Origin: DALYDK01 sp964477125
GTDB taxonomy: Bacteria; Patescibacteriota; Saccharimonadia; Saccharimonadales; CAIOMD01
Length of the DNA: 64,000 bases
Assembly (NCBI GenBank): GCA_964477125.1
Contig: CAYZCZ010000001.1
Span: forward strand, 1 to 64,000
Direction: 5' to 3'
A program made the translations under genes and the position numbers. Position 1 is the first letter of the stretch, and each line of letters begins with the position of its first letter. The notes beneath the pieces were generated by a model. The model did no database searches, was not told the origin of the DNA, and saw nothing but the letters and a program-made list of their open reading frames with translations. Below, piece by piece: positions 1 to 7,435 of the stretch.

Positions 1-337
1 TATCTTTGTCGTTTTGGGTATTAGTTTTGAACTGCCCGCACAACTGGTAGGTTTTGCTGTCTATCTTTTTATAGGTAATTTTATCTAAATCAGACTTGTC
101 TTTTGCTAAGTTTGAATTGTAGGCATTTGTGTATTCCAGGCTTTTAATATCTTCTGGTAACTTCCTATTTTTTGTATAGTATGCCTTAGTTTCTATCGAG
201 ACATCTTTTAAAGCAGATGAGGTTGAACTATCTATTGCACTTAAGCGTATTTGTCTAAAAGGGACAAAAACTGCAAATAATACTGTCCCTACAATAAACA
301 CTGAAATAGCTATTGTATAAAGTTTATCTAGTTTCAT
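1..337 (-). CDS. Pilin-like/secreted protein, partial (C-terminus outside window)
   Basis: Only the first 112 or so codons lie in the window; the gene continues past base 1. The start ATG at 337-335 overlaps the stop of the upstream gene as ATGA, so the two are translationally coupled. The product begins MKLDKLYTIAISVFIVGTVL, a short positive start followed by one hydrophobic helix (about residues 7-27), then a polar, lysine-rich domain with a single cysteine. This is the build of a type IV pilin-like or membrane-anchored extracellular protein, but no GFxxxE pilin cleavage motif is visible. Function inferred from topology only. Confidence 0.6.
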   Translation of the reverse strand, partial: MKLDKLYTIAISVFIVGTVLFAVFVPFRQIRLSAIDSSTSSALKDVSIETKAYYTKNRKLPEDIKSLEYTNAYNSNLAKDKSDLDKITYKKIDSKTYQLCGQFKTNTQNDKD

Positions 338-1176
338 ACATCTGATCTTTCTGATGAATATATTTTTCTGTAGTAATAAAACAATACTAGGGCCATTAAA
401 CTTGTAGTTATTAATGCCTGGACAATACCAGGCCACCAAGCTGTAGGTCCAGCATCGTATTTTCCTTTTGGTATTAGCGGAACAAAACAAGAATAAACTA
501 AGTTGGTAAACGAAGCTATTGTAAGCACTGTTAAAATACTTAAGAAAGCACCGTATATTAAATTGTGTACTTTACTAGCAAAAGAACTGAGTACAATTAG
601 TCTATTCTTATTGATAAATCTAAGTATAAGCAAGTATATAGCACCGCTAATTACCAGGCTTGATGCGAACCATACTATGAGCTTAAGTTCATAACTATCT
701 AAGTAGCTGTTAGTAATGCTATAGGGATTAGCCATTGCTTCAGTAGTTTTTTCACCAACGTGGTTAAAGGCAATTTCTAGTAGACCTGAAAGACTGGATA
801 TAATACTAAAAACTAAAGTTAAAGAAACGGCAAGCGCAGACACGTATAGCAGTGGCTTAGTAGTTTTAGAGTCAAAAATACCTGATTCATTCTCCAAAGC
901 ATCATAGTTCCTAGCACTACCTTTCGTTGCCGTAGGATAAATGTTTCCAGAAATAATTGGAGCTACTTGCTCATTTATAACATCTGGTGTTAATTCTGGC
1001 GTTTCAGATATTGGTTCGGTAACAGAATTGATTGGTGAATTTAAATCTAAATTTATATCTTCTTTTTGGTTTTCAATTTCAGTTATTGGTTTTTCTACAT
1101 TGGTTTGGCTCGGTGATTCTTTCTCGACATTGAATTGATTAGAACCTAACACTATCTTAGTTTTATCTTTTTCCAT
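334..1176 (-). CDS. Four-helix membrane protein with acidic N-terminal tail (DUF5671-like)
   Basis: 280 aa. Residues 1-100 are polar and acidic, rich in Glu, Pro, Asn and Ser. They are followed by four hydrophobic helices at about 108-132, 165-186, 206-228 and 247-268. The arrangement recalls DUF5671-type membrane proteins of Patescibacteria, but that is a resemblance and was not tested. The start is supported by GGGAGAA five bases before ATG 1176. It is first in a two-gene operon with the pilin-like gene (ATGA overlap at 334-337), so an envelope role is likely. Specific function unknown. Confidence 0.65.
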   Translation of the reverse strand: MEKDKTKIVLGSNQFNVEKESPSQTNVEKPITEIENQKEDINLDLNSPINSVTEPISETPELTPDVINEQVAPIISGNIYPTATKGSARNYDALENESGIFDSKTTKPLLYVSALAVSLTLVFSIISSLSGLLEIAFNHVGEKTTEAMANPYSITNSYLDSYELKLIVWFASSLVISGAIYLLILRFINKNRLIVLSSFASKVHNLIYGAFLSILTVLTIASFTNLVYSCFVPLIPKGKYDAGPTAWWPGIVQALITTSLMALVLFYYYRKIYSSERSDV

Positions 1177-1326
1177 TAGTTCTCCCTTTATATTTAAAAT
1201 AACATAAGCAGTAAACTTATTACCAATATTATTACTTTTGTAAGCAAGGATGGTTGATAAGTAATCATTTAATAATAAATAATGAAAGCTGTATTAAAAG
1301 TTTGGGTAATATGAAACAATATTATA

Positions 1327-1620
1327 ATGAAAGCAGTTTGGAACGATCAAGTTATAGCCGTGAGTAATGAAACGATATTTATAGAGGGCAACCAATACTT
1401 TCCCTTTAATTCTGTAAACATGGAGTTTTTAGAACGTAGCAATACACATACAACATGTTTTTGGAAAGGCGAAGCTAGCTACTATAATCTAAGCGTTAAT
1501 GGACAGGTTAACGAAGATAGCGCTTGGTTTTACCCTAAGCCCATGCCTGGTTCCATAGAAAAAGTAAAAAAAGATTTTACTAACTATGTAGCTTTTTGGC
1601 GGGGAGTAGAAGTCTCATAA
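1327..1620 (+). CDS. DUF427 domain protein
   Basis: 97 aa, the usual length of a single DUF427 domain. Typical family features are seen: an opening strand ending in VEGNQYFPFNSV (about 24-31), WKGEASYY (about 46-53), a DSAWFYPKP segment (about 65-73) and YVAFWRGVEV near the C-terminus. The biochemical role of the family is not established. It stands alone between the divergent envelope operon and secY. The sequence just upstream (1282-1314) encodes MKAVLKVWVI and a stop, a near copy of this gene's own start (MKAVWNDQVI), which suggests a small local duplication. No Shine-Dalgarno sequence is seen. Confidence 0.88.
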   Translation: MKAVWNDQVIAVSNETIFIEGNQYFPFNSVNMEFLERSNTHTTCFWKGEASYYNLSVNGQVNEDSAWFYPKPMPGSIEKVKKDFTNYVAFWRGVEVS

Positions 1621-1727
1621 CTAGAATATTGTTGTGAAAAAATGAGTTTAATGGTTTAAAAAAACCTAGTATGATAAAATTCATAGTAAGATAATTTCAA
1701 TTAAGAGGGAAGAATAAAAAAGTATTT

Positions 1728-3209
1728 ATGAACTGGAAAATAATCGGTCGCTCGTTTAAAAGTGCAGATATGAGGAAGCGTATCTTTGCTGTAGTTGGCA
1801 TGATTGTTGTTTTTAGGTTCTTGGCTCATATACCTATACCTCTGGCTGATCCTCAAACCTTAAAGCAGGTTTTGGAAAATGTTTTTAGCCAAACGGCTGG
1901 TTCGAACTTACTAGGATTCTTAAACGTTCTTAGTGGTGGAGCCTTAGCAAACTTTTCAATAATGTTGGTTGGACTTGGCCCATATATTAATGCCAGCATT
2001 ATCATGCAACTTCTTACAAAGGCAATCCCTAAGCTAGAAGCGCTAAATAAAGAAGGTGAATATGGACGTAAAAAAATCCAGCAATGGACTCGTATAATTA
2101 CTTTGCCTTTGGCAATTGTACAATCTGTTGGAACGATATTCTTAGTTAGGCAAACAGCCGCCGGCACCAGCGGTCTCGATAGTCTTGTTTCTAGCGCATC
2201 ATTAGGCCAATGGGTTCTTATGGTTGCTGCTTTGACAGGAGCATCTATGCTACTTATGTGGATGGGTGAAATTGTTACAGAACAAGGGGTTGGCAACGGT
2301 ATTTCTCTTATAATTACAGTAGGTATATTAGCAGGACTTCCTGGCATTATAGGTAGCCTTATAAGCTCAGTGATTCAAGAAGGTAGTAAATTTAGTATTT
2401 TTGGAAGGTTTGACCTACCGATAAATTCAAAAGCATTATGGGTCACCTTAGGTATTGCCATAGTTACCTTGCTGGTTACTGTATTTGTTGTATACCTTAA
2501 TGAAGCACAAAGGCGAATAACTATTAGTTATGCTAAACGTCTTCAAGGCAATAGGGTTTATGGAGGGGTGACGACAACTTTACCAATAAGATTAATAACG
2601 GCAGGTGTTATCCCAATTATCTTCGCTTTGGCATTTTTATCATTACCAGAATTCATTGGTAGGCTACTATCACAAAGTGCTTCCGGTCAATGGCAAGCTA
2701 TCGGAGAGAAACTAACAACTTGGTTTGCTACGCCAACTTCACAAAGCTTAACAAGTGGTGATTGGACTGCCTGGCTGTACCCAATTGTGTATTTCTTATT
2801 GGTTCTAATGTTTACTTTTTTCTACACAAGTATTGTCTTTAACGCAAAAGAAATTTCTGAGAATCTACAAAAGCAAGGTGGTTTCATAGATGGAATTAGG
2901 CCTGGGGCACAAACAGAAAAGTACCTTGTTAAAGTAGTGAATAGGTTAACTTTATTTGGAGCCTTGGCCTTAGCATTTTTGGCGGTTATACCTATTTTTG
3001 GGCAAGCTATACTTCAAACTGACCAAATTGCTATTGGTGGAACTAGCATACTTATCCTTGTGTCAGTAACTCTAGAAACATTAAGGCAGGTGGAGTCTCG
3101 GGCATTAATGGTTACCTATGATGACTACACTATTAATATAGACTCAGACCACAAGAAACCTAAGGGTGGCAAAAGATTTTTCAATCGTAAAAAGGCTTCC
3201 ACTGTATAA
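1728..3209 (+). CDS. secY: Protein translocase subunit SecY
   Basis: 493 aa. Central pore of the SecYEG translocon in the inner membrane, through which unfolded proteins are exported or inserted. Ten membrane helices are apparent. The first follows the basic RKR near residue 17; the plug region (GGALANFSIMLVGLGPYINA) follows at about 71-90; the cytosolic loop with QRRITISYAKR lies near 263. The C-terminal basic tail KKPKGGKRFFNRKK is typical. AGAGGG at 1705-1709 lies 18 bases before the ATG, an unusually long spacing, and no in-frame start is closer. It heads the ribosomal operon; adk and map, which normally separate secY from infA, are missing here. Confidence 0.97.
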   Translation: MNWKIIGRSFKSADMRKRIFAVVGMIVVFRFLAHIPIPLADPQTLKQVLENVFSQTAGSNLLGFLNVLSGGALANFSIMLVGLGPYINASIIMQLLTKAIPKLEALNKEGEYGRKKIQQWTRIITLPLAIVQSVGTIFLVRQTAAGTSGLDSLVSSASLGQWVLMVAALTGASMLLMWMGEIVTEQGVGNGISLIITVGILAGLPGIIGSLISSVIQEGSKFSIFGRFDLPINSKALWVTLGIAIVTLLVTVFVVYLNEAQRRITISYAKRLQGNRVYGGVTTTLPIRLITAGVIPIIFALAFLSLPEFIGRLLSQSASGQWQAIGEKLTTWFATPTSQSLTSGDWTAWLYPIVYFLLVLMFTFFYTSIVFNAKEISENLQKQGGFIDGIRPGAQTEKYLVKVVNRLTLFGALALAFLAVIPIFGQAILQTDQIAIGGTSILILVSVTLETLRQVESRALMVTYDDYTINIDSDHKKPKGGKRFFNRKKASTV

Positions 3210-3234
3210 AAGTTTAAATTCAAGTAATTTCTCT

Positions 3235-3263
3235 TTGCAATTGGTTGTAAAATATAGTACACT
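3235..3263 (+). promoter_or_regulatory. Putative sigma70 promoter of infA
   Basis: TTGCAA (3235-3240), a 17-base spacer and TACACT (3258-3263) end 18 bases before the infA ATG. This would give a leader of about 12 bases. The match to the consensus is moderate, so this is a suggestion that the infA-rpsI block can be transcribed separately from secY. Confidence 0.4.
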
Positions 3264-3281
3264 AGTTCATTGTTGTAGCTT

Positions 3282-3503
3282 ATGGCCAGTACAAAAGAAG
3301 TAATCGAGTTAAATGGCATTATAAAGGAGACCTTACCAGGTACTCAATTTAAGGTCGAACTCGAGAATGGTCATCAGATTATAGCTCATGTTGCCGGCAA
3401 AATGCGTAAACATTATATACGTATCGTTCCCGGTGATAGCGTGACGGTAGAATTGACACCTTACGATCTTACGAAGGGTCGGATAACCTATCGCAAATCA
3501 TAA
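3282..3503 (+). CDS. infA: Translation initiation factor IF-1
   Basis: 73 aa, full length for IF-1, a single OB-fold protein that binds the A site of the 30S subunit during initiation. Family landmarks are present: KEVIELNGIIKETLPGTQF at the N-terminus, the strand VELENGHQIIAHVAGKMRKHYIRI, and PGDSVTVELTPYDLTKGRITYR at the C-terminus. It lies between secY and rpmJ as in many bacteria. An A+T-rich hairpin (TTTTGCC/GGCAAAA, 3505-3523) follows the stop and may act as a processing site or weak terminator before rpmJ. Confidence 0.97.
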   Translation: MASTKEVIELNGIIKETLPGTQFKVELENGHQIIAHVAGKMRKHYIRIVPGDSVTVELTPYDLTKGRITYRKS

Positions 3504-3578
3504 GTTTTGCCACATGGGCAAAATTTCATATTAATATTAAGCAGTGTGTCACCACAGCATTAAGGAGTGATGATCCGC

Positions 3579-3695
3579 ATGAAAGTGCGTGCAAGTGTAA
3601 AAAAGATCAGTCCCGACGACATTTTTGTTCGTCGTAAAGGCCGACTATATGTAATTAACAAGCTTAAACCTAAACATAAGCAGAGGCAAGGTTAA
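3579..3695 (+). CDS. rpmJ: 50S ribosomal protein L36, zinc-free form
   Basis: 38 aa, too short for most gene callers. It begins MKVRASVKKISPDDIF and ends KPKHKQRQG, the ends expected of L36, a small protein of the large subunit. The usual C-x2-C...C...H zinc knuckle is replaced: Ser, Asp and Asn stand where cysteines are expected and only the histidine of PKHKQ remains. It is therefore the so-called C-minus type that folds without zinc. AAGGAG at 3562-3567 provides a ribosome binding site, and rpsM follows after 2 bases. Confidence 0.93.
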   Translation: MKVRASVKKISPDDIFVRRKGRLYVINKLKPKHKQRQG

Positions 3696-3697
3696 CT

Positions 3698-4084
3698 ATG
3701 GCAAGAATTAGCGGAGTAACTATACCTAGCGAAAAACAAGTTTGGATTGCCTTAACTTACGTTTACGGAATTGGCGAAAAAACATCTTACGATATTTTAG
3801 CTAAAGCTAAAGTTGAATCAACATCTAGGGTCAAAAACCTAACAGATGATGAAGTTCGACGTATCCAAGAAGTTATAAATAACGATGTTGAGGTTGAGGG
3901 CGAACTGCAACGTAAAGTTGTAGGTAATATTAAGAGACTTAAAGAGATACGAGCATACCGAGGGATTAGGCATCAGCAAAATTTGCCAAGTCGTGGTCAA
4001 CGAACTAAGACTAATGCTCGTACAAGACGTGGTAAAAAATTAACTGTAGGCGGCACCAATAAAAAAGCGCCGGCTAAGACCTAA
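3698..4084 (+). CDS. rpsM: 30S ribosomal protein S13
   Basis: 128 aa. S13 sits in the head of the small subunit and contacts the P-site tRNA and the 50S subunit. It opens MARISGVTIPSEKQVWIAL with the helix-hairpin-helix element VYGIGEKTSYDIL. It continues through the conserved YRGIRHQQNLPSRGQRTKTN region and ends in a basic tail (TRRGKKLTVGGTNKKAPAKT) that reaches the decoding centre. Standard alpha-operon order rpmJ-rpsM-rpsK-rpsD-rpoA is kept. Confidence 0.98.
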   Translation: MARISGVTIPSEKQVWIALTYVYGIGEKTSYDILAKAKVESTSRVKNLTDDEVRRIQEVINNDVEVEGELQRKVVGNIKRLKEIRAYRGIRHQQNLPSRGQRTKTNARTRRGKKLTVGGTNKKAPAKT

Positions 4085-4098
4085 GGTAAGGATAATAT

Positions 4099-4494
4099 AT
4101 GGCTGAAATTACGACTGCCGTCAAGAAGAAAAAGGCAAAACGAAGCGTACCTTACGGTGATGTTCATGTCTTGGCGTCTTTTAATAACACAATCATTTCT
4201 GTTACAGATAAAAATGGTGGCTTACTAACTGCAGCTAGTGCTGGCGGTTGTGGCTTCCGTGGTAGTAAAAAAGGTACGGCATACGCAGCGCAAGTTGCTA
4301 GCGAAAAAGCAATAACTGCCGCAAAACAACTACATAATATTTCAAAAGCTGATGTTTACGTTAAGGGTATTGGTTTGGGCCGAGATGCAGCTATTAGGGC
4401 TGTTGCAGGTGCAGACGTAACCATAGAAAGCATTAAGGACGTAACTGGTGTTCCACACGGTGGTTGCCGTCCACGTAAGGCTAGAAGGGTTTAA
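4099..4494 (+). CDS. rpsK: 30S ribosomal protein S11
   Basis: 131 aa. S11 belongs to the platform of the small subunit. The conserved core NNTIISVTD, then the glycine-rich AASAGGCGFRGSKKGTAYAA, and the C-terminal signature DVTGVPHGGCRPRKARRV are all present. The N-terminus carries an extra basic run (VKKKKAKRS). SD-like AAGGATAA precedes the ATG; rpsD starts two bases after the stop. Confidence 0.98.
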   Translation: MAEITTAVKKKKAKRSVPYGDVHVLASFNNTIISVTDKNGGLLTAASAGGCGFRGSKKGTAYAAQVASEKAITAAKQLHNISKADVYVKGIGLGRDAAIRAVAGADVTIESIKDVTGVPHGGCRPRKARRV

Positions 4495-4496
4495 TT

Positions 4497-5114
4497 ATGG
4501 CACGAGATACACAATCAATAACCAAAATGAGCCGTCGAGAAGGTTATGCCCTTCATCCCAAGGCTCATAAATACTTAGCTAAAAGAAGTACAATCCCTGG
4601 CCAACACGGCCGAACTGGTAGGCGCAATGTGCCTAGTCAGTATGCTTTACAGCTTCGTGAGAAGCAAAAGGTTAAAAGATTATACGGTCTTTTAGAGCGA
4701 CAGTTCTCTAACCTAATGGCTGAAGCTAATAGAAAAGAAGGACAAAGTGGCGAAATATTGCTGAAACTACTAGAACAACGAGCAGACAACGCTGTTTATC
4801 GAGCAGGTTTCGCGTCTAGTCGCCGTGCTGCTAGACAATTAGTTACTCATGGTCATTTTATGCTTAACGGTCGCCGAGTAGACATCCCATCAATTCGTAT
4901 GAAAGCTGGTGATGTACTTGTAGTTAGACCAAAAAGCCAAAAATCCGAATACTTTAAGAACTTAGATGAAAATACAGGCAAACCAGACGTTACCGCAAGT
5001 TGGCTTAAAGCTAATCGTAAGAAATTTGAAATTTCCATAACCGGCGTTCCCTCCCGCGAAGAGGCCGAGCCAGATATTAATGAACAACTAATTGTTGAGT
5101 ATTACTCACGCTAA
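4497..5114 (+). CDS. rpsD: 30S ribosomal protein S4, zinc-free form
   Basis: 205 aa. S4 nucleates 30S assembly and in many bacteria represses the alpha operon. The N-terminal part (about 1-90) contains IPGQHGRTG and the S4 RNA-binding domain follows (RADNAVYRAGFASSRRAARQLV, about 95-160). The four cysteines that bind zinc in the C-plus form are absent: the N-terminus reads SITKMSRREGYALHPKAHKYL without any Cys. The start ATG follows the rpsK stop after two bases. Confidence 0.97.
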   Translation: MARDTQSITKMSRREGYALHPKAHKYLAKRSTIPGQHGRTGRRNVPSQYALQLREKQKVKRLYGLLERQFSNLMAEANRKEGQSGEILLKLLEQRADNAVYRAGFASSRRAARQLVTHGHFMLNGRRVDIPSIRMKAGDVLVVRPKSQKSEYFKNLDENTGKPDVTASWLKANRKKFEISITGVPSREEAEPDINEQLIVEYYSR

Positions 5115-5133
5115 TAGAGAGGTAAATAATAAG

Positions 5134-6069
5134 ATGTCTAAAATTCACACACCATCACTGGCTCAAATAGACGAACATAGCGACGTAAGTGCTAGTTTCG
5201 TAATTGAACCATTGCACACCGGGTATGGTATGACCCTAGGTAACTCTATGCGTAGAGTATTGCTTTCAAGTGTTGCTGGTGCGGCTATAACTTCGTTTAA
5301 AATCGAAGGAGTAACCCACGAGTTTACTACCGTTCCAGGTGTCCGAGAAGATGTAGTAGATATTATGCTACAACTTAAGCAAGTACGTTTCCGCGTTTTT
5401 GCCGAAGAGCCACAGATTCTTCGTTTAGAATTCAAGGGCAAAGGTGCAATAACTGCAAAAGATATTAAAGTAAATGCTGATGTAGAAATAGTTAACCCAG
5501 ATTTAGTTATTGCAAATGTCGATGACGACAAAGCTATATTTGTTATGGATGTTATTGTTGAAAATGGCCGTGGCTATCGAACTGTTGAAGAAGGTACCAA
5601 AAAGAAGCCTAGCGATATGATTGCTATCGACGCTATATTCAGCCCAGTACTTCGTGTCCGATATAAAGTAGAAGACACTCGTGTTGGTCAAATTACCGAC
5701 CTTGATAAGCTAATTATTACTATCGATACAGATGGTTCTATCAGTCCTAAAGATGCTTTTGAAGAAGCAGCGGCTATTTTGGTTAACCAATACAGCGCTC
5801 TTGCTGGACAAACAAGAGTCGAAGCAGCCCCAGCTAGCAAAACAGTTGCCCCAAGCTTTAATGCAGAAGAGGACGAACCAGCTGAGCTAAAAGTTGCTAT
5901 CGAAGATCTTAACCTAAGTGCCCGAACAACTAATGCATTAATTAACAACGATATTCACTCTCTAAAAGATTTATTTAGTCTGAGTGATGCCGAGCTACGA
6001 GACCTTAAAGGGTTTGGCCAAAAAGCTTTAGATGAAGTTAAGGACAAGCTCGCAGAACTGGAGCTATAA
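5134..6069 (+). CDS. rpoA: DNA-directed RNA polymerase subunit alpha
   Basis: 311 aa from ATG 5134, chosen over an upstream in-frame start at 5092 because AGAGAGG (5116-5122) sits 11 bases before it and 5092 lies inside rpsD. The N-terminal domain (about 1-225) that assembles RNA polymerase contains IEPLHTGYGMTLGNSMRRVLLSS. The C-terminal domain (about 255-311) has the helix-hairpin-helix pattern LSARTTNALINNDI...LKGFGQKALDEV, with the Arg, Asn, Gly and Lys used to contact UP elements or activators. Activator or UP-element recognition therefore appears intact. Confidence 0.98.
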   Translation: MSKIHTPSLAQIDEHSDVSASFVIEPLHTGYGMTLGNSMRRVLLSSVAGAAITSFKIEGVTHEFTTVPGVREDVVDIMLQLKQVRFRVFAEEPQILRLEFKGKGAITAKDIKVNADVEIVNPDLVIANVDDDKAIFVMDVIVENGRGYRTVEEGTKKKPSDMIAIDAIFSPVLRVRYKVEDTRVGQITDLDKLIITIDTDGSISPKDAFEEAAAILVNQYSALAGQTRVEAAPASKTVAPSFNAEEDEPAELKVAIEDLNLSARTTNALINNDIHSLKDLFSLSDAELRDLKGFGQKALDEVKDKLAELEL

Positions 6070-6072
6070 GTT

Positions 6073-6546
6073 ATGCATAGACACGGATATAAAGGTAGAA
6101 AGTTTGGACGCGAGCGTGATCAGCGACGAGCCCTAATAAAGGGTTTGGCTAGTAATTTGTCAGTAAATGAACAAATTACTACAACTGTTCCAAAAGCCAA
6201 AGAGCTTGTACCGTATTTTGAGAAACTAATAACAAAAGCTAAAAAAGGTGATTTGCATAGTCGTAGGCAAGTTATTTCTAAAATGGCCAACGTCGAGAGT
6301 GCACATAAGCTTGTAGATGAAATTGCGCCAAAATTAACAGCAAGAACTTCAGGTCATTTAAGAATTGCAAAGCAGGGAACTCGACGCGGAGACAACGCTG
6401 AGATGGCTACCGTTTCATTTGTAGATGACTTAAATACTGCACCAGTAGCTGTTAAGGAACAAGCAAAAGAAGCTGCTCCTAAAAAAGCTGTTAAAAAAGA
6501 TGCCCCAAAAACTGCTAAAAAAACAGTAAAAAAGGAGGCTAAGTAA
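6073..6546 (+). CDS. rplQ: 50S ribosomal protein L17 with Lys/Ala-rich tail
   Basis: 157 aa, of which the first 118 or so form the L17 domain: MHRHGYKGRKFGRERDQRRAL at the N-terminus, then the ITTTVPKAKELVPYFEKLIT segment. The last 40 residues are a low-complexity tail of Lys, Ala and Pro (repeats of KKAVKK, PKTAKKT), absent from the shorter L17 proteins of model bacteria and probably binding rRNA. The stop overlaps the next start as TAATG. Confidence 0.97.
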   Translation: MHRHGYKGRKFGRERDQRRALIKGLASNLSVNEQITTTVPKAKELVPYFEKLITKAKKGDLHSRRQVISKMANVESAHKLVDEIAPKLTARTSGHLRIAKQGTRRGDNAEMATVSFVDDLNTAPVAVKEQAKEAAPKKAVKKDAPKTAKKTVKKEAK

Positions 6547-6977
6547 TGAAAACTTATAGCGCTAAGCCTACTGAAGTAACACGTGAATGGTATGTACTAG
6601 ACGCAAGTGAAATACCCCTTGGTCGTTTATCTACAAAAATTGCTACATTACTTACCGGTAAAGAAAAACCAATGTTTACGCACCATATTGATTGTGGGGA
6701 TAACGTAATTGTTGTTAATAGCGATAGTTTGGTTGTCACTGGCAATAAAATGAAAGATAAAATGTACTATAGGCACAGCCAATACCCTGGCAGTTTGAAA
6801 GAAGCCACATTAGCAGATAAAATGGCTAAAGATTCTACCGACGTTATTGTACTTGCTGTTAAGGGTATGTTGCCGAAAAATAAGCTAATGGCTGAAAGAT
6901 TAAAGCGCTTAAAGGTTTACCCTGGTAGTGATCATAATCATGAAGCTCAAAAGCCAACGAAAGTGAGTGTTAAATAA
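6546..6977 (+). CDS. rplM: 50S ribosomal protein L13
   Basis: 143 aa, standard length. L13 is an early assembly protein of the large subunit. The core LGRLSTKIATLLTGKEKP, then YRHSQYPGSLKEATL, and the family signature around VKGMLPKNKLMAERLKRLKV (about 105-124) are present, ending with HNHEAQKP. Both ends overlap neighbours by one base (TAATG), so rplQ, rplM and rpsI form one translationally coupled unit. TruA and transporter genes that often intervene are absent. Confidence 0.98.
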   Translation: MKTYSAKPTEVTREWYVLDASEIPLGRLSTKIATLLTGKEKPMFTHHIDCGDNVIVVNSDSLVVTGNKMKDKMYYRHSQYPGSLKEATLADKMAKDSTDVIVLAVKGMLPKNKLMAERLKRLKVYPGSDHNHEAQKPTKVSVK

Positions 6978-7375
6978 TGGTCAAGAATGAATATTACTAT
7001 TCTTTGGGTCGTCGTAAAAGTGCTACTGCACGAGTACGTCTATTTAAAGGCAAGGGCAATATAGTTGTTAACGATAAGCCTGTTGCTGAGTATTTTGCCA
7101 GTAGCCAACCTTTACTTACTGAAGTAAATAAGCCTTTTACTATATTAGAAAAAGAAGGCCAGTACGATGTAAGCGTAGTTGTTAGCGGTGGTGGTCTATC
7201 TGGTCAAGCAGATGCTATTTCGCTAGGAATTGCAAAAACACTAGTGCTTGTTAGTGAAGATTTTAAGGGTACACTTAAGAAAGCTGACTTACTTTCACGT
7301 GATTCTCGTGAAAAAGAACGTAAGAAGTTTGGCCTTAAAGGTGCGCGTAAAAAACGACAATTTACTAAACGTTAG
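6977..7375 (+). CDS. rpsI: 30S ribosomal protein S9
   Basis: 132 aa. S9 lies in the 30S head; its C-terminal tail reaches the P-site tRNA. The N-terminus YYYSLGRRKSATARVRLFKG and the C-terminus SREKERKKFGLKGARKKRQF, ending in the invariant Lys-Arg, are typical. It is the last gene of the ribosomal run, followed within 30 bases by a hairpin (7401-7428). Confidence 0.98.
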   Translation: MVKNEYYYSLGRRKSATARVRLFKGKGNIVVNDKPVAEYFASSQPLLTEVNKPFTILEKEGQYDVSVVVSGGGLSGQADAISLGIAKTLVLVSEDFKGTLKKADLLSRDSREKERKKFGLKGARKKRQFTKR

Positions 7376-7400
7376 CTGAGCTTATCGAATACCTAAAAAT

Positions 7401-7432
7401 CACCTCTGTTATAATATATGCAGAGGTGTTTT
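7401..7432 (+). terminator. Hairpin after rpsI that also contains a -10 box and the next gene's SD
   Basis: CACCTCTG (7401-7408) and CAGAGGTG (7421-7428) form a perfect 8-bp stem with a 12-base loop, followed by TTTT. It lies 25 bases after the rpsI stop, so it can act as an intrinsic terminator for the ribosomal operon. The loop contains TATAAT (7410-7415), and the 3' arm contains the GAGGTG that serves as ribosome binding site for the gene starting at 7436. Termination, initiation and translation signals are thus superimposed. Confidence 0.65.
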
Positions 7433-7435
7433 AGT

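Noticed and set aside
5163..5531. Minus-strand frames inside rpoA and other conserved genes
   Set aside because: Shadows of strongly supported genes on the other strand, with no family resemblance.
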